DNA of 64,000 bases from Anaerolineae bacterium. GTDB taxonomy: Bacteria; Chloroflexota; Anaerolineae; UBA4142; SHND01. A program made the position numbers and the translations under genes. The notes below the pieces were generated by a model. That model was not told where the DNA came from. It made no database searches and saw only the letters and a list, made by a program, of their open reading frames with translations. The stretch covers positions 1-64,000 of the forward strand of contig JAJTXZ010000002.1 in assembly GCA_021463195.1 (NCBI GenBank), read 5' to 3'. Each line of letters starts with the position of its first letter. Within the stretch, counting starts at the first letter, position 1. Positions 6,994 through 14,372 of this stretch are shown here, one piece after another.

Positions 6994-7563
6994 ATGGTTC
7001 TCCAACTTTTTGAAGGCGAAAAAATTCGGCTTGCCGCGTTCGACGCGGACAAGGACGCTGAAATTTTTTCCAAATGGACGCATGACCCCGAATATCTGCG
7101 TCTCACCGAATACGAAGCCGCGCGTCCGCTTGCGCCGTTTCACATCAAGAAAAAATTTGAAGAGATGGAAAAAGACGCGCACGGCGATTTTTATTATTTC
7201 GTGATTCGAGCCAAAGAGGATGACCGCGCGCTCGGTTTCGCGCACATTCGTTGGGTGGAATGGAATCACGGCAACGCGCACTTTAATATGGCGCTTGGTT
7301 CGCCCGACGACCGTCGCAAAGGGTTGGGCAGTGAAGCATTGCAGATGATGCTGCGGTATGCGTTCGAAGAATTGAATTTGTATCGCATGACGGTTCACAC
7401 TTTCGAATACAACGACGGCGCGCGAAAATTTTTAGAGAAACGCGGCTTTCAACTCGAAGTGCGCCGCCGCGAAGCGATTTATCGCGATGGACGTTATTGG
7501 GACGCGCTGTCGTATGGAATTTTGGCGGAAGAGTGGAACAACCAAGTAGCAAGGAGCAAGTAG
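6994..7563 (+). CDS. GNAT family N-acetyltransferase (RimJ/RimL-like)
   Basis: A 189-aa acetyl-CoA-dependent acetyltransferase. The conserved core is visible: FNMALGSPDDRRKGLGSEAL (beta4 and the pyrophosphate-binding loop), then LQMMLRYAFEELNLYRMTVH and FEYNDGARKFLEKRGFQLE. I start at ATG 6994 (AAGGGAG upstream). The open frame extends to 6874, but that part crosses two terminators and a hairpin. The last codons (NNQVARSK) and the stop lie inside a repeat. First of three similar tandem genes. The substrate is unknown; the family covers ribosomal-protein N-termini, antibiotics and small amines. Confidence 0.85.
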   Translation: MVLQLFEGEKIRLAAFDADKDAEIFSKWTHDPEYLRLTEYEAARPLAPFHIKKKFEEMEKDAHGDFYYFVIRAKEDDRALGFAHIRWVEWNHGNAHFNMALGSPDDRRKGLGSEALQMMLRYAFEELNLYRMTVHTFEYNDGARKFLEKRGFQLEVRRREAIYRDGRYWDALSYGILAEEWNNQVARSK

Positions 7564-7597
7564 CAGGTTGCAAAAACTTGCTACCTGCTACCTACTA
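7542..7597. repeat. GTAGCA-type repeats and hairpin overlapping the end of the first GNAT gene
   Basis: Direct copies of AAGTAGCA/AGGAGCA are followed by an inverted repeat (GTAGCAGGT at 7560-7568, ACCTGCTAC at 7583-7591). The stop codon of the GNAT gene lies within it. There is no T-run, so it is not a standard terminator. Confidence 0.65.
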
Positions 7598-7612
7598 CTC
7601 GCCACCTAAAAC

Positions 7613-8173
7613 ATGAACAATCTTTTCACCGGCAAACTCACGCGACTCGTCGCCGAAGACGTTGAGAAAATGGGCGAGGTCATTGAACGATGGTCGCGTG
7701 ATTCCGAATTTTATCAACTGTTCGACAGTGACCCGACGCTGCCGCGCAATGCGAAACGCGCCACTGAACGAATGCGCGAACACGCGGAAAAAAATCGTCC
7801 GGGCAATTTTCCGTTTGATGTAGCGCGCTTGGAAGATGAACGCATCATCGGCGAAGGCGGTTTGTTTGACGCGTTTTCGTCGCATCGCAACGCGTGGCTC
7901 GCCATCGGCATCGGCGAACGCGAACTGTGGAGCAAGGGCTATGGCACCGACGCAGTGAACATCTTGCTGCGCTTTGCGTTTCAAGAATTGAATTTGCATC
8001 GCGTCAATCTCAACACTTTTGAATACAACGCGCGCGCGATTCGCGCGTACGAAAAAATTGGTTTTGTCCACGAAGGCAAAATGCGCGGCGCGCTGCGACG
8101 AGACGGCAGGCGTTGGGACATGATTTTTATGGGCATTCTGCGAACGGAATGGGAAGCGAAACAAAATGGATAA
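7613..8173 (+). CDS. GNAT family N-acetyltransferase (RimJ/RimL-like)
   Basis: 186 aa, clearly a paralogue of both neighbours. It shares the start xNxxFTGKLxRL, the acetyl-CoA loop region (AIGIGERELWSKGYGTDAVN), FAFQELNLHRVNLNTFEYNA and the C-terminal RRDGRRWDMIFMGILRTEWE. The C-terminal eight bases overlap the start of the next gene, so translation is coupled. No clear Shine-Dalgarno sequence precedes ATG 7613. Tandem duplication followed by divergence is the simple explanation. The target is unknown. Confidence 0.87.
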   Translation: MNNLFTGKLTRLVAEDVEKMGEVIERWSRDSEFYQLFDSDPTLPRNAKRATERMREHAEKNRPGNFPFDVARLEDERIIGEGGLFDAFSSHRNAWLAIGIGERELWSKGYGTDAVNILLRFAFQELNLHRVNLNTFEYNARAIRAYEKIGFVHEGKMRGALRRDGRRWDMIFMGILRTEWEAKQNG

Positions 8174-8723
8174 TCAAATCTTTACAGGCAAGCTCGTTCG
8201 ACTCGCCGCGCAAGACCCGGAAAAGGACGCAACGACGATTGCGGGATGGGACAAGGATACAGAATACACGCGTCTTTTGGAAGTAGATCCGGTGACACCC
8301 CCGCAGCTAAAGAACAAGCGCGAAAGATTGGAGCGCATGCCGAATCCGCATTTTTATCCCTTTGGCGTCCGCACGCTTACCGACGACATATTGATTGGCT
8401 TTTGTGTCTTGATGCGTGTCAATCATGTTCATGGTGACGCATTTGTGGGAATTGGTATGGGCGATCCCGCGTATCGCGGGAAAGGATACGGCACGGACGC
8501 CATGAATCTCATTTTGAGATTCGCGTTTCAAGAATTGAATTTGCATCGCGTTTCGCTCGATGCTGTCGCCACCAACGCGCGCGCAGTCCGTTCCTATGAA
8601 AAATGTGGTTTTGTCTTGGAAGGTCAAACGCGCGGTACGGAATTTCGCAGCGGCATTCGCGACAATATCGTCTCGATGGGGATTACGCGGCGAGAATGGG
8701 AAGGGATGAAGGTTGAAGGATGA
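8166..8723 (+). CDS. GNAT family N-acetyltransferase (RimJ/RimL-like)
   Basis: 185 aa, overlapping the previous gene by 8 bp. Core motifs are VGIGMGDPAYRGKGYGTDAM (acetyl-CoA pyrophosphate loop RGKGYG), LRFAFQELNLHRVSLDAVAT and RSYEKCGFVLEGQTRG. The near-identical FAFQELNLHRV stretch with the preceding gene shows recent common ancestry. The end (GMKVEG) is a short tail right before the stop. No substrate can be inferred beyond the family. Confidence 0.87.
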   Translation: MDNQIFTGKLVRLAAQDPEKDATTIAGWDKDTEYTRLLEVDPVTPPQLKNKRERLERMPNPHFYPFGVRTLTDDILIGFCVLMRVNHVHGDAFVGIGMGDPAYRGKGYGTDAMNLILRFAFQELNLHRVSLDAVATNARAVRSYEKCGFVLEGQTRGTEFRSGIRDNIVSMGITRREWEGMKVEG

Positions 8724-8767
8724 AACACGCGTAGGAGGCGTTCGCAAGTGAACTCCACTTGATAACG

Positions 8768-8838
8768 CCGAGAAGCGAGAAACGAGAAACGTCAAACGTC
8801 AAACGTCAGTCTCCAATCTCCAATCTCCAATCTCCAAT
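8768..8838. repeat. Composite short tandem repeat: GAGAAAC, ACGTCAA and CTCCAAT units
   Basis: Three adjacent tandem arrays: (GAGAA)(AC)G units from ~8768, three copies of AAACGTC, then four perfect copies of the heptamer CTCCAAT (8811-8838). It fills the gap before the GNAT gene at 8861. CTCCAAT arrays recur at five other places in the window. Confidence 0.85.
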
Positions 8839-8860
8839 CTCAACAAAACGAGGAAAACCA

Positions 8861-9883
8861 ATGTTAGCAACTCTTGAATCAACCACAACCTTTGCGCCCG
8901 AACTGGGTATCGAAGGATTAACCTTAAGGAATTGGCGCGATGAATCCGATTACGCCAAAATGCTGCCAATCTTGTACGCCGACCGACTCGCGCAAGGTTT
9001 GGAGGAAAGCGTTACGCTGCCCGATTACAAAACATCGTTCGAAACGATGCCGGGCATGGATGTTCGCACAGGCGTTTTCTTGCTCGAACGCTATGGCGAG
9101 CCGATTGCGTACAAGACGGTACGCGCCGTCCCCGAAGCGGATGGTTCTTTTCGTTACGCGCATTATGGCTCTGTGTTGCCTGAATGGAAAGGGCGCGGCA
9201 TCGGGCGCGCAATGATTCGTCACAGCGAAAATGTTTTGCGCGCATTGGCGAAAACGCATCCCGCCGACGCGCCGAAATTTTTTCAAACCTTTTTGCAAAG
9301 CACGCAAACGCAACTCATCCAATTGCTCGAGCAGGAAGGATACGCGCCGACGCGCTATTTTTTTGAAATGCTGCGCGAAATGTTGGACGATATTCCTGAA
9401 CATGATTTGCCGCACGGAATCGAGGCGCGTCCTGTTGAACCACAACACTATCGCAAAATTTGGGATGCGATGCTCGAAGCGTTCAAGGAACATTGGGGCG
9501 AAGAGGAGCACACCGACGCGGATTTTGAAAACTGGCTCAAGCGTTCGCATTTTGACCCGACGTTGTGGCATATCGCGTGGGATGGTGACCGCGTCGTTGC
9601 CGTCGTCATCAATCAGATTGATGAGAATGATAACGCACATTACAACCGTCAACGCGGGTTCACCGAAGACATTGCAACCTTAAAGGAATATCGCGGGCGC
9701 GGCATCGCGCAGGCATTGATCGCGCGCGGCTTGCGCCAATTCCGCCAACGCGGCATGAACGCGGCGGGGCTTGACGTGGACGGCGAAAACGCGACGGGCG
9801 CGCTGCGCTTGTACGAAAAACTGGGCTATCACCCAATTCGCACCGTGATGGCGTATCGGAAAGGATTAGAGACTGGAGACTAG
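8861..9883 (+). CDS. Tandem-domain GNAT acetyltransferase
   Basis: 340 aa with two GNAT domains. The N-terminal domain (residues ~15-165) has YGSVLPEWKGRGIGRAMIRH. The C-terminal one (~185-338) has FTEDIATLKEYRGRGIAQAL, then LDVDGENATGALRLYEKLGY. Both keep the R/Q-x-x-G-x-G/A acetyl-CoA loop. I start at ATG 8861 (GAGGAA 6 nt upstream); the open frame upstream encodes the CTCCAAT repeats (as SNLQSPISN) and is not credible. Double-GNAT proteins of this layout include mycothiol synthase-like enzymes, but residues for that activity cannot be judged here. The C-terminus (LETGD) is encoded by repeat sequence. Confidence 0.85.
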   Translation: MLATLESTTTFAPELGIEGLTLRNWRDESDYAKMLPILYADRLAQGLEESVTLPDYKTSFETMPGMDVRTGVFLLERYGEPIAYKTVRAVPEADGSFRYAHYGSVLPEWKGRGIGRAMIRHSENVLRALAKTHPADAPKFFQTFLQSTQTQLIQLLEQEGYAPTRYFFEMLREMLDDIPEHDLPHGIEARPVEPQHYRKIWDAMLEAFKEHWGEEEHTDADFENWLKRSHFDPTLWHIAWDGDRVVAVVINQIDENDNAHYNRQRGFTEDIATLKEYRGRGIAQALIARGLRQFRQRGMNAAGLDVDGENATGALRLYEKLGYHPIRTVMAYRKGLETGD

Positions 9884-9960
9884 AGACGAAAACCAGAGAC
9901 TTGGGACTGGAGCATAAAATCTCCAATCTCCAATCTCTAACCTCTAATCTTCAATCTCCA
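9866..9960. repeat. CTCCAAT-type repeats with inverted partner
   Basis: GAGACTGGAGACTAGAGAC at the end of the preceding gene is nearly the reverse complement of the following CTCCAATCTCCAATCTCTAACC array, so the transcript could fold back on itself. The stop codon of the GNAT gene at 9883 is inside it. Confidence 0.75.
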
Positions 9961-9970
9961 GATTTTCAGC

Positions 9971-10984
9971 ATGCCTATTTCAGTTGCAGCGCCAACGTTA
10001 AAGAAAAAACAAGAATATACCGCGCGCGAATTGGAGCGTCGCGATTTACCGGACATTTTGGAATTGCTCCACATCGTCAATCGAGCGGACGACAACGATT
10101 ATTATCAAGCGCTCGATGATTTGGAACGCGAGTATGCGGATCCGCGCAGCAATCCCAATACCGACGCGCGCATTTTCCGAAACGCGTTGGGGAAACTCGT
10201 CGCGTTCGCGCGTGTCTTTGTCGAACCCAAACCGACCAAAGAGAACATCGCATATTTGTCTTGTGAAATCGCGCCCGAAGCGCGTGAGCAAGGATTGGAA
10301 GAGGAATGTATCGAATGGATGCAAGAACGCGCGGCGGAATGTCTCGCCGAAACGGCGCGGGTGGATGACGTGGACGCGTTGCCGCGCGCCATGCGCGTTG
10401 ATTTCCCCGAGACTTCGCCGTTCCGCCCGTTTTATCAAGCGCGCGGTTTTGAATCTGCGCGCGCGTCGTACAGCATGGAGCGCGCTTTGCATGAACCCAT
10501 TCCCGAAAATTCATTGCCTCCCGACTTGGTTCTCGTTGAATACACAAAAGATTTGGACGATGCGGTTCGGCTCGCGTGCAACGAAGCGTTTCGTGACCAT
10601 TGGGGGCATCAAGACGCTTTGCCGGAAACATGGGAAACGGGTGTCTCGGAAGTTTCTGATTTGCGCCGCGACCTTTCTCTCGTCGTGATGGATGGAAATG
10701 AAATCGCGGCGTTTTGCGTTAATTTTGAAAATACGGCGGATAATGAAATGCGCGGCACGCGACGCGGTTGGATTGGCGTTTTGGGCACGCGGCGCCCTTG
10801 GCGCAAACGCGGCATCGCGTCCGCGCTGCTCGCGGAATCTATGCGGCGTTTTCACGCCATCGGTTTCGATTCAGTTGCGCTTGGAGTGGATACCGAAAAT
10901 CGTTCCGGCGCGCTCAGGCTGTACGAGAATTTGGGTTTCAAACCGTACATGACGCGGGTGATTTTGGAAAAAAGCGTGCGATAG
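9971..10984 (+). CDS. Tandem-domain GNAT acetyltransferase
   Basis: 337 aa, same double-GNAT layout as the gene before it. The N-terminal domain is degenerate: LSCEIAPEAREQGLEEECIE stands where the acetyl-CoA loop should be, and it lacks the R-x-x-G-x-G pattern. The C-terminal domain is intact (GVLGTRRPWRKRGIASALLA, then LGVDTENRSGALRLYENLGF). The N-terminal half is therefore probably structural. It starts at ATG 9971 with no clear Shine-Dalgarno sequence, right after repeat DNA. The two double-GNAT genes and the one at 16778 are related to each other. Confidence 0.85.
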   Translation: MPISVAAPTLKKKQEYTARELERRDLPDILELLHIVNRADDNDYYQALDDLEREYADPRSNPNTDARIFRNALGKLVAFARVFVEPKPTKENIAYLSCEIAPEAREQGLEEECIEWMQERAAECLAETARVDDVDALPRAMRVDFPETSPFRPFYQARGFESARASYSMERALHEPIPENSLPPDLVLVEYTKDLDDAVRLACNEAFRDHWGHQDALPETWETGVSEVSDLRRDLSLVVMDGNEIAAFCVNFENTADNEMRGTRRGWIGVLGTRRPWRKRGIASALLAESMRRFHAIGFDSVALGVDTENRSGALRLYENLGFKPYMTRVILEKSVR

Positions 10985-11015
10985 CGCAATCGTAGGGTAG
11001 TGCGGTAATGATAAC

Positions 11016-11051
11016 TGCACTATCGCACGCTTGCACTATCGCATTATCGCA
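11016..11051. repeat. TGCACTATCGCA direct repeats before the ABC-F gene
   Basis: Two exact copies of the 12-mer TGCACTATCGCA (11016-11027, 11032-11043) and a partial third (TTATCGCA). A different repeat family from CTCCAAT but in the same position, directly between genes. Confidence 0.75.
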
Positions 11052-11053
11052 CT

Positions 11054-12745
11054 TTGTTACACCTCTCTCATCTCTCCAAATCCTACGGCGTTACAACGAT
11101 TCTCGACGATGTTTCATTCGTTTTGAATCGCGGCGAACGCGCGGGACTCGTTGGCGTGAACGGCGCGGGGAAAACGACGCTGCTGCGAATCATCGCGGGC
11201 ATCGAACAATCCGACGCGGGCTTTGCGCGCCTCGACGCGCACGCAACATTCGGCTATTTGCCGCAGGGCTTGAATCTGGATGAAGCGCTCACGCTCGAAC
11301 AGTTGATTCGGCAGGGCGTCAGCGCGTGGGATGAGGCGCAAAATAAAATGGACGCGCTCGCGGAAAAATTGGAACGCGACGCGGCGAATGAAAATTTGCT
11401 CGCGGAATATGGCGACGCGTGCGCGCGGTTTGAAGAATTGGGCGGGTACGATGTCGAGGCGCGCCTCGAAAATGTTTTGCGCGGCTTGAGCTTGGAAAAT
11501 GTGCCGCGCGATTTGGCGATTGCGAAATTGAGCGGGGGACAACGCACGCGCGCGGGGCTCGCGCGATTGTTGATTTCCGAACCGAGCGTGTTGTTGCTCG
11601 ATGAGCCGACGAATCATCTCGACGTGGACGCGTTGGAATGGCTCGAACAGTTTATCCAAAATTATGCGGGCGCGGCGTTGATTGTTTCGCATGACCGCGT
11701 ATTTCTCGACAACACCGTTTCGCAGATTCTCGAACTCGACGACATGACGCATCGCGTCACAATGTATCACGGCGATTATTCGGCTTACGAAATGGCGAAA
11801 GCGCGCGAACTCGAACAGCAGTGGGGAATGTACAAAGACCAACAAATCGAACTCGCGCGTTTGTCCAATGCGGCGCGGCATTTGCGCGGCATCGCCAAAT
11901 TCCGCAAAGGCGGCAAAGCGGACACGAACGACAAATTCGCCAAAGCATTTTTTGCGAATCGCGGCAAAGCGACGGTGGCGCGCGCGAAAAGCATCGAAAA
12001 ACGAATCGAACATTTACAAACCGACGAAAAAATTTTCAAGCCCAAAGCGGGTTACGCGCTCAAATTGGATTTTGGCGAAATGCCGCGTTCGGGGCAGATG
12101 GTTTTGGGTTTGGAAGCGATAGGTTTCAAGTATCAGGTAGCAGGTATCACGTCACACGTCGCCCCTCTCCAGTCCCCAATCTCCTCTCTCCACTCTTTTT
12201 TGTTTCGGAATTTGAACGCCACCCTCCGTCACGGCGAACGCGTCGCGCTCATCGGCGCGAATGGGACGGGGAAATCTACGTTGTTGAAAATCATCGTGGG
12301 CGAATTGCAGCCGACAGAAGGAAATGTGCGATTGGGCGCGAATGTGCGCATCGGTTACATGTCACAAGAACAAGAAACGTTCGACGCGTCGCAAACGCCG
12401 CTCGCGCTGATTCGTTCGCTAATGCCCGTTGATGAAACGGACGCGCGTCATTTTTTGCATTACTTTATGTTTGAGCAGGACGAGGTTTTCACGCCCATCG
12501 GCAAATTGAGTTACGGCGAGCGCGCGCGTTTGATTTTGGCAAAACTCGTCGCGGAAAAAGCGAACGTTTTGATTTTGGATGAACCGATAAATCATTTGGA
12601 TATTCCGTCGCGCGAAAATTTTCAAACCGCGCTCGACGCGTTTCCCGGCACAATTCTCGTCGCCGTGCATGACCGCGCGTTTATTCAGAAATTTGCGACG
12701 CGCGTATGGGAGATGAAAGAGGGGAGACTGGAGATTCGAGATTAG
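11054..12745 (+). CDS. ABC-F family ATP-binding protein with an in-frame repeat-derived insert
   Basis: Cytosolic ABC-F protein of 563 aa with two ATPase domains and no membrane part. The family acts on the ribosome as translation factors or antibiotic-protection proteins. Domain 1: Walker A GVNGAGKTT (~residue 35), LSGGQRTRAGLARLL, Walker B VLLLDEPTNHLD. Domain 2: Walker A GANGTGKST, LSYGERARLILAKLV, LILDEPINHLD. The charged inter-domain linker is at ~240-345. The only sensible start is TTG 11054. Between the first strand of domain 2 and the next (residues ~360-384) about 20 residues are encoded by intergenic-type repeats. The C-terminus (RLEIRD) also comes from repeat sequence. Resistance versus housekeeping role cannot be told apart by sequence alone. 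Confidence 0.9.
   Translation: MLHLSHLSKSYGVTTILDDVSFVLNRGERAGLVGVNGAGKTTLLRIIAGIEQSDAGFARLDAHATFGYLPQGLNLDEALTLEQLIRQGVSAWDEAQNKMDALAEKLERDAANENLLAEYGDACARFEELGGYDVEARLENVLRGLSLENVPRDLAIAKLSGGQRTRAGLARLLISEPSVLLLDEPTNHLDVDALEWLEQFIQNYAGAALIVSHDRVFLDNTVSQILELDDMTHRVTMYHGDYSAYEMAKARELEQQWGMYKDQQIELARLSNAARHLRGIAKFRKGGKADTNDKFAKAFFANRGKATVARAKSIEKRIEHLQTDEKIFKPKAGYALKLDFGEMPRSGQMVLGLEAIGFKYQVAGITSHVAPLQSPISSLHSFLFRNLNATLRHGERVALIGANGTGKSTLLKIIVGELQPTEGNVRLGANVRIGYMSQEQETFDASQTPLALIRSLMPVDETDARHFLHYFMFEQDEVFTPIGKLSYGERARLILAKLVAEKANVLILDEPINHLDIPSRENFQTALDAFPGTILVAVHDRAFIQKFATRVWEMKEGRLEIRD
12131..12206 (+). repeat. Intergenic-type composite repeat inside the ABC-F coding region
   Basis: AGGTAGCAGGTATCAC, then ACGTCACACGTC, then a degraded CTCCAGTCCCCAATCTCC array: the same building blocks, and in part the same order, as the intergenic array at 8768-8838. 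It keeps the reading frame and encodes YQVAGITSHVAPLQSPISS in the second ATPase domain. Confidence 0.75.
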
Positions 12746-12790
12746 AGACTGGAGATTGCAGATTTTTGAATTTCGATTTTCGATTTCGGT
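12726..12790. repeat. GAGATT-type repeats at the end of the ABC-F gene
   Basis: GGAGACTGGAGATTCGAGATTAGAGACTGG is the reverse-complement orientation of the CTCCAAT family and includes the ABC-F stop codon. It is followed by GATTTTNGATTTCGGTTT-like direct repeats. Confidence 0.65.
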
Positions 12791-12843
12791 TTGCCGTTTG
12801 AGTAACCGCAAGCTGCGATCTGCACTCTGCCATCTGTAATAGT

Positions 12844-14190
12844 ATGGACATTCTAAAAACTTTACCCAATGGTCTTGTGATTCGTCGCGCGGCAATCGCC
12901 GACACTGACGCTCTGGTGGATTTGCAGATTCACGCGTTCGCAAATCCCGACACGGGCGAACTCGATCATTATCTCGGCGGCTGGACGCGCGATTTGATGA
13001 GCTGCAAACATCCGACCTTTCGCCCGGAAGATTTTCTCGTCGTTCAAGATACCAAAATGGGCGCGCTCGTTTCGTGTACCTGTTTGATTTCGCAAGTCTG
13101 GACTATGGATGGGATTTCGATTCGCGTAGGACGCCCGGAAATTGTGGGAACGTTAGCGGATTATCGGCGACGCGGTTTGATTCGCGAACAATTTAAAATC
13201 TTGCATGAATGGTCGCACGCGCGCGGCGAAATGGCGCAAGCGATTACGGGGATTCCGCATTACTATCGTCAATTCGGTTACGAGTTTGCGCTTGAACTCG
13301 TCGCGCCGCGTCAAACCTTTGTGCCGCAGCAAATTCCTGAATTGAAAGAGGGCGAACAGGAAAAATTCCGATTGCGCCGCGCGGAGCAAAATGATTTGTC
13401 CTTTATCGCGGAACTGTACAAACAATCGTGCGCGCGTTCATACGTTTCTTGTACGCGCGATGAAACGATGTTCGAGTACGAAAATTTTCTCGAAAACAAT
13501 TCGCTCAACGGTAACGCGTCGTGGTGGGATGTAATTGAGACGCAGGATGGTATGCGCGCGGGAATTGTGATGCACCGCCGCTATGTGTATCAAGGGCGCC
13601 ATTCGTCGCATTGTTTCGAGATTCTGCCACAATTCGCGTGGACTGAGGTGACGCCGTGTGTGTTGCGCGCGTTGACGCAACAAGCGAACGCGATGGAAAT
13701 AGAAGACAAGCAGCCGCTCGCAAAACTCGGTTGGTTCTTGCAATCTAATCATCCGTTTTATGAGATGTTTCCCGAACGCATTGCGACATGGTTTGGCGGC
13801 TATGCGTGGTATATCCGCGTTCCTGACATTCCCGCGTTTCTCCAACACATCGCGCCCATTTTAGAAAAACGTCTCGCGACATCAAATTTTCGCGGACTGA
13901 CCGAAGCGCTGCGTTTGAATTTTTATCGCGACGGCGTCGAGATGATTCTTGAAAATGGAAAAATGAAAGCCGCGCAAGCATGGCGCGCGACAGCGAATGA
14001 TTTTGGACAAAGCGGTTTTGGTAATGCCGCGTTTCCCGAATTAACGTTTCTCAAAATCTTGTTCGGCTATTGTTCACGTGCCGAACTGCAAGCGATGTTT
14101 CCCGATTGCCTCACGGATGGGGAGAAAACGTCCGCGCTGCTTGACGTTCTCTTTCCAAAGCAAATCTCGCACATCATGCCGATTCATTAA
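12844..14190 (+). CDS. Eis-like GNAT acetyltransferase
   Basis: 448 aa. The N-terminal GNAT domain (~10-160) has VGRPEIVGTLADYRRRGLIR (acetyl-CoA loop RRRGLI) and then AITGIPHYYRQFGYEFAL, close to the Eis-family pattern of a self-contained 'IYxRFGYG' strand. The rest is a larger C-terminal region with a second degenerate GNAT-like fold and an SCP2-like end, as in Eis. Eis enzymes acetylate aminoglycosides and protein lysines; sharing the fold does not prove that substrate here. It follows the ABC-F gene across a repeat-filled gap, with no clear Shine-Dalgarno sequence. Confidence 0.75.
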   Translation: MDILKTLPNGLVIRRAAIADTDALVDLQIHAFANPDTGELDHYLGGWTRDLMSCKHPTFRPEDFLVVQDTKMGALVSCTCLISQVWTMDGISIRVGRPEIVGTLADYRRRGLIREQFKILHEWSHARGEMAQAITGIPHYYRQFGYEFALELVAPRQTFVPQQIPELKEGEQEKFRLRRAEQNDLSFIAELYKQSCARSYVSCTRDETMFEYENFLENNSLNGNASWWDVIETQDGMRAGIVMHRRYVYQGRHSSHCFEILPQFAWTEVTPCVLRALTQQANAMEIEDKQPLAKLGWFLQSNHPFYEMFPERIATWFGGYAWYIRVPDIPAFLQHIAPILEKRLATSNFRGLTEALRLNFYRDGVEMILENGKMKAAQAWRATANDFGQSGFGNAAFPELTFLKILFGYCSRAELQAMFPDCLTDGEKTSALLDVLFPKQISHIMPIH

Positions 14191-14204
14191 TCAGTCGCCA
14201 TTCG

Positions 14205-14233
14205 CCAATCTCCAATCTCCAATCTCTAATCTC
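14205..14233. repeat. CTCCAAT heptamer array
   Basis: Several units of (C)CAATCTC/CTCCAAT between the Eis-like gene and rsgA, the same family as at 8811 and 9919. Confidence 0.75.
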
Positions 14234-14255
14234 AAATTCATCAAGGAGGTGTTTT

Positions 14256-14372
14256 ATGCACAAACAATTTCAATTCTCCCCAAACACAAATCATTTATTC
14301 GATTCAAGGAGAATCCATGTCTCTCGAACGAAACACCTCCGTTACAGAGGTTACACAAGGCGTTGTATATAA
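14256..14372 (+). CDS. Small upstream ORF (38 aa) overlapping the rsgA start
   Basis: ATG 14256 has the best Shine-Dalgarno sequence in the region (AAGGAGGT, 5 nt spacing). The frame encodes a basic peptide beginning MHKQFQFSPNTNHLF. It ends 56 nt inside rsgA in another frame. A strong ribosome site here means ribosomes translating it would cross the rsgA start, so a regulatory upstream ORF is plausible. It may equally be a remnant of a lost gene. Confidence 0.4.
   Translation: MHKQFQFSPNTNHLFDSRRIHVSRTKHLRYRGYTRRCI

Noticed and set aside
8811-8838. CRISPR-like array in the acetyltransferase island
   Set aside because: Seven-base units without spacers and no cas genes nearby.
11054-12745. 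Frameshift or two genes instead of one ABC-F gene
   Set aside because: Both ATPase domains and the linker are in one uninterrupted frame; the insert is in frame.
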